Shown: piece after piece, positions 7,405 through 12,939 of the stretch
How positions within the stretch are numbered: the first letter of the stretch is position 1
Layout: every line of letters begins with the position of its first letter
Assembly: GCA_903825695.1 (NCBI GenBank)
Contig: CAIKBP010000047.1
Span: forward strand, 1 to 12,939
Origin: an uncultured Verrucomicrobiota bacterium
GTDB lineage: Bacteria > Verrucomicrobiota > Verrucomicrobiia > Palsa-1439
Direction of reading: 5' to 3'
DNA length: 12,939 nucleotides
The notes under the pieces: generated by a model
Database searches by the model: none
Told to the model about the DNA's origin: nothing
The model's input: only the letters and a program-made list of their open reading frames with translations
Made by a program: the position numbers and the translations under genes

Positions 7405-8624
7405 TCATTACACCCCGGCTCCTTGTGTTCTGGACCCGACTCCGTGTGAACGGATGTTGACTTGTTGTCCCGGCACAAGACGTCAAGTTCCGTTGCTGCG
7501 CGTCGCGCAAAGAACTCCTGTTCCTCGATGGACCCGCCCGCCGGGCTATGACGGAAAATACTGAGTAAAACGCCCACGGCTATCATGTTCACCATCAAGT
7601 TCGAACCGCCAAAACTGATGAATGGCAATGGCAGCCCTTTTGTTGGCAACCACGCGGTCACCACGCCGATATTGATCAGCGCTTGCAAGGCAATCATCAA
7701 CGTGATTCCCAAGCCGAGGTATTGACCGAATATGTCGGCCGAGCGCAGACTGATCACCACGCCGCACATGACCAGCGCCGCAAACAGCAGCAGCACCGCC
7801 AGCGTCCCAACCAGACCCAGCTCCTCGCCAATGATCGGGAAGATGAAGTCTGTATGCGCCTCTGGCAGATAAAACATTTTTTGCCGGCTATTGCCGAGAC
7901 CAAGGCCGTTCAACCCACCCGATCCGAAGGCGAGAATGGCCTGCCACACCTGATAGCCTGCACCCTGTTTGTATTTCTCCAGGTCCAGAAACGCGAGGAG
8001 CCGCTGCATACGGAGCGGGCTGTGACGTACCAGCATACAGAACGCCGTCGCCGTGCAGAGCATTGTCGGCAACAGATACAACAGCCGCGCGCCGGCGATA
8101 AACATCATCCCCAGCGCAACACAACCCAGCAGCGCCGTCGAACCGAAATCGGGTTCGGCAAGGATCAATACCAACACGGCGCCGGTAACTGCGATTGGCA
8201 CTGCAAACCCGCGTCCAAACTGGTTCAGCCGGCGTTTTTCTTTCGTAAGCCAGTGCGCCAGCCAGACGATCAACGCCAACTTGGCGAACTCCGATGGTTG
8301 GAAACGCAGCCCCCCCACGCCGAGCCAGCGCCGCGCGCCACTGATCTTTACGCCGAGATGTGGCACCCACACCGCCATGAGTAGTAACACCAGCACCACC
8401 AAGGTGGGCACGCACACGGCGTGCAACTTCGGATATGGAAGGCCGGCCGCCATCACGCAGCCGACGCCTCCCAACACCAGCCAGACAAGCTGCCGTTTCA
8501 GCAGATAATGCGGATCGCCATAGCGGTCCCTCGCCTGCGGCGCGCTGACGCTGAACAGCATGACCACGCCAATGGTCAGCAACACCAACATGACCACTAG
8601 CAACGTGATGGCTGCCTTGTTCAT
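7401..8624 (-). CDS. ftsW: FtsW, SEDS-family septal peptidoglycan glycosyltransferase
   Basis: FtsW polymerises lipid II into glycan strands at the septum together with a class B penicillin-binding protein (its partner FtsI is not in this window). The 407-residue protein is strongly hydrophobic with about ten membrane helices. Family motifs are SGARRWLGVGGLRFQPSEFAKL (95-116), LAEPDFGSTALL (155-166), PEAHTDFIFPIIGEELGLVG (254-273), with Asp259 in the catalytic position, and TKGLPLPFISFGGSNL (328-343). The wording HTDFIF and the place between murD and murG favour FtsW over its elongation paralogue RodA. After the last helix there is a hydrophilic tail of about 50 residues (about 358-407) rich in Glu, Ser and His. 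It starts 30 nt after the LysM gene and overlaps murG by 4 nt. The ribosome site is weak (TTGAGCGG). Confidence 0.95.
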   Translation of the reverse strand: MNKAAITLLVVMLVLLTIGVVMLFSVSAPQARDRYGDPHYLLKRQLVWLVLGGVGCVMAAGLPYPKLHAVCVPTLVVLVLLLMAVWVPHLGVKISGARRWLGVGGLRFQPSEFAKLALIVWLAHWLTKEKRRLNQFGRGFAVPIAVTGAVLVLILAEPDFGSTALLGCVALGMMFIAGARLLYLLPTMLCTATAFCMLVRHSPLRMQRLLAFLDLEKYKQGAGYQVWQAILAFGSGGLNGLGLGNSRQKMFYLPEAHTDFIFPIIGEELGLVGTLAVLLLFAALVMCGVVISLRSADIFGQYLGLGITLMIALQALINIGVVTAWLPTKGLPLPFISFGGSNLMVNMIAVGVLLSIFRHSPAGGSIEEQEFFARRAATELDVLCRDNKSTSVHTESGPEHKEPGCNE

Positions 8625-8654
8625 CCGCTCAACCCGTTGTTAACCGCATTGTTG

Positions 8655-9644
8655 TTATGGAATAAGCGCCGGTCCGGTCGTAACCACCGGGGCCGCCAAC
8701 GCCGTTTCGTTGCTTGCCGCGTGCTTCACGCTTGCCGTAGGCGCGGGGGCCGTCGGGGCCGCAGATGCTGTTGTCACTACCGGAATTACCAGCCGTTGAC
8801 CGTACTGAATCCGTTTAGGATCGGTGATGTTGTTGACCTTCATCAGCTCGGCCACCTTCACGCCGTACTTCTTGGCGATCATGGACGGGGATTCACCCGC
8901 CTCGACATAGTGCACGGTTCGATTGTTCTCGGTGTACGTGCCGGGCTCATGGAACTCGCTTCCATTCGCCGCCGAAGTGACACTGACCGCGGCGGGCACC
9001 TTGAGTTTTTGGCCGATCTTGAGCGATTCGCCGCTCAGATTGTTGGCTTGCTTGATGGCCGACACACTCGTGTGATGACTCTGCGCGATCTTCCAGAGCG
9101 AGTCGCCTGACTTGACCAGATAGACGCTACCGGCATCCGCCGACCCCGCTGTCGCCATTGCGCCAAGCGCATCTGAGGATGGCGGAATCGCCGCTTCAGC
9201 GGCTACTGTGGCCGTGGTCGCTTTTGCGACTTGCGGAATTTGCAATTTCTGACCGATTTTCAACACGCTGTTTTTGCTGAGGTTGTTCGCCTTCATGACG
9301 TCGGCATGGCTCACGCCTTCCGCCTTCGCGATTTTCCAGAGGGAATCGCCCTTCTTAACAACATAGGTTCTCGCCGCAGGCTCGAGCGTGCCCGCCGCGG
9401 TCGCTGCCGATGGGCTGACCGGCGCGGTCATTGTCGCTGAAGGCAACATTTGCACCACCGGCGCGGACGCCGACGCAGAAGTTGCCGCGGCCGTATCCGC
9501 GGGTTTCTCGCCGGGTTGGCTTTCATCCATTGCCATGTCGGGGGTCTTGCTCTGTGAGCGCGAGCATCCCTCGAAGACGAAAATCCCTCCGATCACCAGC
9601 ACGTGGAGGGCTGCTACCACTAGTACAACTTTCGATATTTTCAT
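8655..9644 (-). CDS. Membrane- or lipid-anchored protein with three LysM domains
   Basis: The 329-residue product has a hydrophobic N-terminus (about residues 5-24) followed by Cys27 in the setting VFEGCSRS, so it is either an inner-membrane anchor or an atypical lipoprotein signal. A low-complexity Ala/Thr/Ser/Pro linker (about 48-91) leads to three LysM domains at about 93-137, 174-217 and 244-288, separated by further linkers and followed by an Ala/Pro/Thr tail. The first two share GDSLWKIA and NNLS..SLKIGQKL; the third (GESPSMIAKKYGV) is more diverged. LysM domains bind GlcNAc-containing glycan, so an exported peptidoglycan-binding role is likely; no amidase, NlpC/P60, peptidase M23 or other catalytic domain is present. 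It sits between murD (95-nt gap) and ftsW (30-nt gap), which suggests a role in division or wall synthesis. The ATG is preceded by AGGAAAGGA with good spacing. No gene name is justified. Confidence 0.88.
   Translation of the reverse strand: MKISKVVLVVAALHVLVIGGIFVFEGCSRSQSKTPDMAMDESQPGEKPADTAAATSASASAPVVQMLPSATMTAPVSPSAATAAGTLEPAARTYVVKKGDSLWKIAKAEGVSHADVMKANNLSKNSVLKIGQKLQIPQVAKATTATVAAEAAIPPSSDALGAMATAGSADAGSVYLVKSGDSLWKIAQSHHTSVSAIKQANNLSGESLKIGQKLKVPAAVSVTSAANGSEFHEPGTYTENNRTVHYVEAGESPSMIAKKYGVKVAELMKVNNITDPKRIQYGQRLVIPVVTTASAAPTAPAPTASVKHAASNETALAAPVVTTGPALIP
8781..9368 (-). repeat. Three LysM coding repeats
   Basis: Three repeats of about 44-45 codons lie at about 9234-9368, 8994-9125 and 8781-8915. 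The first two are similar also at DNA level around the GDSLWKIA codons (for example near 9330 and 9090 on the plus strand), consistent with internal duplication; the third has drifted further. Confidence 0.8.
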
Positions 9645-9739
9645 TGGTTCCTTTCCTGTGCCGCACCGGCCCTCAGACCGCTGCAGCTGTTGTTGGTTGT
9701 GATTGTTTCCGTTCTACACTCAACCCCGCACACGCAGGG
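9645..9739 (-). other. 95-nt gap between murD and the LysM gene
   Basis: This is the longest non-coding stretch in the window. It holds the ribosome site of the LysM gene (AAGGA at 9649-9653, 4 nt from the ATG, with another AGGA just upstream). I see no rho-independent terminator: no GC stem followed by a T run. A TTGAGT box is present, but I cannot find a matching -10 element, so I do not call a promoter. Confidence 0.5.
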
Positions 9740-11119
9740 TCACGACAAATGCGGCAATCTATACACCTCGCGTTTGAATTCCTCCCCGCGATGTTCATAG
9801 TTTTGGAACATGTCGAAGCTCGCGCACGCCGGCGACAGCAACACCGTGTCGCCCGGCCGCGTCGCGGCCGCCGCCACACGGACGGCTTCCTCCATTGACG
9901 CCACCCGTATGCAAGTCACCACTTTTCCCCAGGCCCGGCAGATCTTCTCTCGCGCCTCGCCAATCGCCAGTACCAGTTTCGTTCTATGAGCCACCACCTC
10001 CTTGATTATGGAATAATCAAGGCCCTTGTCGCGCCCACCCGCGATCAGCACCACGGGGCCGGGCACGGACTGCAGCGCCTTGGCCACCGCATCCGTATTG
10101 GTCCCCTTCGAATCATTGATGTACGTCACACCGTTGACAGACGCCACGAACTCGCACCGATGCGGCTGCGGACAGTAGGACACCACGGCGTCCAGCATCC
10201 TGGTGACCGGCAAATCGAGCGCAAACCCTACCGCCAGCGCCGCCATGATGTTCTCGGCATTGTGGACGCCACGCAGGTTCGTCTCGTCCATCTTCAGTAG
10301 AATCCCACGACAACCCGGTAGCCGGCACCAGATCGTCTGTTGATCGTTCAAATCGAGCTGCAAATCCGCGTGCGACCCGTACGCGGTGAACGTGATCGTC
10401 TGCGTGTTGATCGAGCAACCGGCTTTTCGCATACACTCCAGCGCCTCAGCGCTGACGACCGCCACATCGTTGGCGGTCTGGTTTTGGAAGATCCGCCCCT
10501 TTGCCCGCGCGTACTCGAGCACAGACGGATAACGGTCGAGATGGTCCGGCGTTACATTCATCAAAACGCTCACATGCGGACGGAACTGCTCGATGCCCTC
10601 CAGCTGAAATGAACTGACCTCGACAACCAGCGCATCCAGTCCCGCGCTGCCTTCAACAGCGTCGGACAGCGTGTTGCCGATGTTACCTGCCGCCACGGTG
10701 CGCTTGCCGCAGTGCTCCAGCATCGTCGCGATCAATTCCGTCGTCGTTGTCTTCCCGTTTGTCCCTGTAATTGCAATGATGGGGCACAAACAAAACCTGT
10801 ACGCTAATTCCAGTTCGCTGAGCATTGGCGTCTGTTTCCCGACAATCTCGCGCACGATGGGCCGTTCAGGCGCAATCCCCGGGCTCAACACCGCCAGATC
10901 GAACCGCTCTGCAAGATCGAAGTGGTTGCCCAACTCCACTCGCACGCCCAGCTCGCGCAAACGGTCGGCCCGTCCGGCGAGCATCGCGTTGTCCGCCTCG
11001 TCGCGTACGACGACGCGCGCGCCGTCACGCCGAAGCAGCGTCGCTGCCGCCATGCCGCTCTTGCCAAGTCCCAGCACCACGACATCCTTGTTTTTCACAT
11101 CCAGCATTTGACTCTGCAT
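9740..11119 (-). CDS. murD: MurD, UDP-MurNAc-L-alanine--D-glutamate ligase
   Basis: MurD adds D-glutamate to UDP-MurNAc-L-Ala in the cytoplasm using ATP. The 459-residue protein (E. coli 438) has the three Mur ligase domains: an N-terminal UDP-binding fold with VVVLGLGKSGMAAATLL (13-29), the central ATPase with AITGTNGKTTTTELI (116-130), AGNIGNTLSD (144-153), EVSSFQLE (167-174), NVTPDHLDRYPS (188-199) and Lys207 in ARAKGRIF at the position that is carbamylated in this family, and a C-terminal domain with YINDSKGTNTDAV (333-345), LIAGGRDKGLDY (358-369) and LLSPACASFDMFQNYEHRG (427-445). The chosen ATG at 11119 follows GAGGAG by 6 nt; a second in-frame Met at residue 5 is possible but less well spaced. 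It begins 10 nt after mraY. A perfect 10-bp inverted repeat lies in codons 366-374. Confidence 0.97.
   Translation of the reverse strand: MQSQMLDVKNKDVVVLGLGKSGMAAATLLRRDGARVVVRDEADNAMLAGRADRLRELGVRVELGNHFDLAERFDLAVLSPGIAPERPIVREIVGKQTPMLSELELAYRFCLCPIIAITGTNGKTTTTELIATMLEHCGKRTVAAGNIGNTLSDAVEGSAGLDALVVEVSSFQLEGIEQFRPHVSVLMNVTPDHLDRYPSVLEYARAKGRIFQNQTANDVAVVSAEALECMRKAGCSINTQTITFTAYGSHADLQLDLNDQQTIWCRLPGCRGILLKMDETNLRGVHNAENIMAALAVGFALDLPVTRMLDAVVSYCPQPHRCEFVASVNGVTYINDSKGTNTDAVAKALQSVPGPVVLIAGGRDKGLDYSIIKEVVAHRTKLVLAIGEAREKICRAWGKVVTCIRVASMEEAVRVAAAATRPGDTVLLSPACASFDMFQNYEHRGEEFKREVYRLPHLS
10000..10022. repeat. Perfect 10-bp inverted repeat with 3-nt loop inside murD
   Basis: On the plus strand CCTTGATTAT, then GGA, then ATAATCAAGG: the arms are exact reverse complements. 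It lies within the murD codons for GLDYSIIKE, just after the conserved GGRDKG motif. The stem is AT-rich in a GC-rich gene and has no T run, so it is not a standard terminator. Function unknown; chance is possible. Confidence 0.85.
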
Positions 11120-11125
11120 GATTCT

Positions 11126-11131
11126 CTCCTC
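11126..11131 (-). promoter_or_regulatory. Ribosome binding site of murD
   Basis: GAGGAG lies 6 nt before the murD ATG and overlaps the TGA stop of mraY (11130-11132), which supports coupled translation of mraY and murD and the choice of ATG 11119. Confidence 0.65.
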
Positions 11132-12233
11132 ATCTAAGTTTTAATGTGGCCAATCCCAGCAACGCAAAGAGGACCGACAAAACCCAGAACCGCACCGTGA
11201 TCTGGGTCTCGGTCCAGTTCAGATGCTCGAAATGATGATGAATGGGCGTGCGCAAGAAAACGCGCTTTCCGCCGCGCAATTTAAAACTCGCGACCTGCAG
11301 GACCACCGAGGCCGCTTCCACGACGAACACGCCCCCGACGACAATCAACAACAACTCCTGCTTGATCATCAGCGCGATACCACCAATCAGTCCGCCGATG
11401 GCCAGCGACCCGGTGTCGCCCATGAACACCTGCGCCGGATTGCAGTTGAACCAGAGAAAACCAAGGCTAGCGCCGATCAACGCCGCGCACACCACCGTCA
11501 GCTCGCCCGCGCCGATGATATGCGGCACGGCGAGGTAGCTCGCCAACTTCGCGTGTCCAGCCACATACGTCATTACCGCGTAGGCCAATGCCACCGTCAG
11601 CGTGCAGCCGATGGCTAGCCCATCCAAACCGTCCGTCAAGTTCACCGCATTTGCAGAACTGACAACGACCAGCGCCACCCAGCCGAACGCGAACAGTCCC
11701 ATGTCCCAAATCAACGGCTGCTTCACAAATGGCACCATCAACTGTCGCGCCGTCTTGCTGAGTTGCGGATCGAGCAGCAAATAGCCGGCGATCAGCAGCC
11801 CCAACCCGATCTGCCAGAATAACTTCGTCCAAGCCCGCAGGCCCGCCGCTCTCTTGTCACGCACCTTCGCGTAATCGTCGATTAGCCCCAAGAACCCCAG
11901 CCACAACAGTGTCACGAGACTGAGCAACACCAATTTGTTGGTCGGGATCGCCCACAGAAGCGTTGCGTCCACGACTGCCCAGATGATGAGAATGCCTCCC
12001 ATCGTCGGTGTGTTCTTCTTCAGGCAGTGCTTTGCCGCCAAGTCGCCGAGGTCGTCCGCCCCGCGGATCGGCTGGCCAAGTTTCAACTCCACCAGCTTCC
12101 GAATCATCCATGGCCCCGAGATGAGGCAGATCAGCAGCGCAGTCAGCGCGGCCATTACGGCGCGAAACGTCACGTACTGGAACACTCGCAACGGCGAGAA
12201 CCAATCCGTAAACCCGCTCAGATAATAAAACAT
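11130..12233 (-). CDS. mraY: MraY, phospho-MurNAc-pentapeptide translocase (lipid I synthase)
   Basis: MraY is a polytopic inner-membrane enzyme that transfers phospho-MurNAc-pentapeptide from UDP to undecaprenyl phosphate, giving lipid I. The 367-residue protein (E. coli 360) has about ten hydrophobic helices and the family's signatures: KKNTPTMGGILI (72-83), GLIDDYAKV (116-124) with the Asp pair 119-120, NAVNLTDGLDGLAIG (195-209), FNCNPAQVFMGDTGSLAIGG (262-281) and the cytoplasmic HHH loop RTPIHHHFEHLNW (328-340). The loop before TPTMGG is altered: canonical 'KxGTPTMGG' reads 'KKNTPTMGG', and the segment GQPIRGADDLGDLAAKHCLK is longer and more acidic than in E. coli. The ATG at 12233 follows GAGGAG (12237-12242). 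It lies 85 nt after murF and 10 nt before murD. Confidence 0.97.
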   Translation of the reverse strand: MFYYLSGFTDWFSPLRVFQYVTFRAVMAALTALLICLISGPWMIRKLVELKLGQPIRGADDLGDLAAKHCLKKNTPTMGGILIIWAVVDATLLWAIPTNKLVLLSLVTLLWLGFLGLIDDYAKVRDKRAAGLRAWTKLFWQIGLGLLIAGYLLLDPQLSKTARQLMVPFVKQPLIWDMGLFAFGWVALVVVSSANAVNLTDGLDGLAIGCTLTVALAYAVMTYVAGHAKLASYLAVPHIIGAGELTVVCAALIGASLGFLWFNCNPAQVFMGDTGSLAIGGLIGGIALMIKQELLLIVVGGVFVVEAASVVLQVASFKLRGGKRVFLRTPIHHHFEHLNWTETQITVRFWVLSVLFALLGLATLKLR

Positions 12234-12318
12234 CTACTCCTCGTTTCCTTCTGCGCCGCTCGGCTGGGCTCCCTGGCGCCACGTTTCCCCACGTCACGCA
12301 GCCCCGGCCGACGACGCC
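12234..12318 (-). other. 85-nt gap between murF and mraY
   Basis: The gap contains the mraY ribosome site (GAGGAG, 12237-12242) and a small palindromic patch ACGTggggaaACGT. A GCGCC/GGCGC pair could form a weak stem with a long loop. There is no terminator-like T run and no convincing promoter, so read-through from murF is assumed. Confidence 0.45.
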
Positions 12319-12939
12319 TCAATGGGCGCTGATTTCTCCAGCGCCATATGCTTCCAAAATTCTCTCCAACTCCAGTTTCCGTGAACCTTTAATCAATACA
12401 AAATCGTCTTCGCGCGTCAGCGACCGCAACGTCTCCGCCGCTTCCGCAGCGTTGGCCACTGCCAGCACGCGATGCCCTTCCATCCCCTCCGCGACCGCCT
12501 CTTCGGCAATCCATCGCGCCACTGTTCCGACCGTCACCAAGAACGACAACCCGCACCGTGCCGCCAACCGGCCGACTTCCGCGTGCGCAGGTTTCGCCCA
12601 GGCGCCGAGTTCGCGGATATCGCCGAGCACGGCGATCTTGCGACCGGCGCACGGTGTCTCCCGCACCATCTCCAGCGCCGCGCACATTGACGGCAGGTTG
12701 GCGTTGTAGCAATCGTTGATGAAGCGGATGCGCCCGACCGTTATTTGTTCCATTCGCATCGGAAGAAACTCGACACTCTCCAGCCCAAGCCTAATCTCGT
12801 CGAGGTCCATGCCCATGCTGTAGCCGACTGCGGCGGCTTGCAGCGCATTGTAAATCTGGTGACGGCCGAGCGTCCGCAGCCGCACGATCACGTCCTCGGG
12901 TTTCTTGGCGACGTTCAGGCGAAACTTGATGGCTGCGCC
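12319..12939 (-). CDS. murF: MurF, UDP-MurNAc-tripeptide--D-Ala-D-Ala ligase, C-terminal 206 residues (start outside window)
   Basis: MurF attaches the D-Ala-D-Ala made by Ddl to UDP-MurNAc-tripeptide, completing the cytoplasmic precursor that MraY then uses. The frame is open to the right edge of the window, so the N-terminal domain and the GKT ATP loop are missing; no start should be assigned here. Visible motifs, numbered from the window edge, are GRHQIYNALQAAAVGYSMG (about 25-43; the family's GxHNxxNAxAA), LPMRMEQI (about 58-65), NDCYNANLPSM (about 73-83; family YNANPxSM), AVLGDIRELG (about 101-110) and DFVLIKGSRKLELERIL (about 180-196; family VLVKGSRxxxME). The protein ends EISAH. It is the first gene of the window in the direction of transcription and is followed by mraY in the usual order. 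Confidence 0.93.
   Translation of the reverse strand, partial: GAAIKFRLNVAKKPEDVIVRLRTLGRHQIYNALQAAAVGYSMGMDLDEIRLGLESVEFLPMRMEQITVGRIRFINDCYNANLPSMCAALEMVRETPCAGRKIAVLGDIRELGAWAKPAHAEVGRLAARCGLSFLVTVGTVARWIAEEAVAEGMEGHRVLAVANAAEAAETLRSLTREDDFVLIKGSRKLELERILEAYGAGEISAH

Noticed and set aside
11857..12297. 146-codon minus-strand frame over the murF-mraY gap and the start of mraY
   Set aside because: It is out of frame with mraY over most of its length, Arg/Gly-rich and without any motif; mraY itself has an excellent ribosome site.
12234..12318. Possible terminator between murF and mraY
   Set aside because: The only stem (GCGCC/GGCGC) has a loop of about 18 nt and no T run follows.
1..12939. 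tRNA, rRNA, CRISPR, insertion sequence or phage genes
   Set aside because: No repeat arrays, transposase or integrase frames, terminal inverted repeats or cloverleaf sequences were seen; nearly the whole window is filled by dcw genes on one strand.

Overview
The window is one uninterrupted stretch of a division and cell wall (dcw) cluster, read entirely from the minus strand. Transcription runs from high to low coordinates: murF (3' part) - mraY - murD - a LysM-domain gene - ftsW - murG - a murC-murB fusion - ddl - ftsQ - ftsA - ftsZ (5' part). Gaps between genes range from a 7-nt overlap to 95 nt. I see no terminator and no convincing promoter inside, so a long polycistronic message is the simplest reading. 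The plus strand carries many long open frames, but all lie antisense to conserved genes and none looks real.

The organism is a GC-rich, Gram-negative-type bacterium with a normal peptidoglycan pathway. The gene order is the classical one (murF-mraY-murD-ftsW-murG-murC-ddl-ftsQ-ftsA-ftsZ). Departures are a fused MurC-MurB, a LysM protein between murD and ftsW, an altered MraY 'TPTMGG' loop and a divergent FtsZ GTP-binding loop. From memory of family sequences this looks most like Verrucomicrobiota (PVC superphylum); that is inference, and no rRNA or other phylogenetic marker is present.

Region by region: 12319-12939 is the C-terminal two thirds of a MurF without its start or ATP-binding domain. 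11130-12233 (MraY) and 6247-7404 (MurG) make lipid I and lipid II. 9740-11119 (MurD), the MurC half of 3914-6253 and MurF are Mur ligases of the cytoplasmic stem-peptide pathway. The MurB half of the same fusion makes UDP-MurNAc, the substrate of MurC. 2969-3913 (Ddl) makes the D-Ala-D-Ala used by MurF. 7401-8624 (FtsW) polymerises lipid II at the septum. 2060-2950 (FtsQ), 762-2033 (FtsA) and 1-747 (FtsZ) supply the divisome scaffold, the membrane tether and the Z-ring GTPase. 8655-9644 encodes a membrane-anchored or lipid-anchored envelope protein with three LysM domains, probably a peptidoglycan-binding division or wall factor.

This is mostly core housekeeping sequence. I do not see an accessory defence, mobile or secretion system. 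The items most worth a second look are the MurC-MurB fusion, the FtsZ signature change, the LysM gene in the middle of the cluster, and a perfect 10-bp inverted repeat inside murD.
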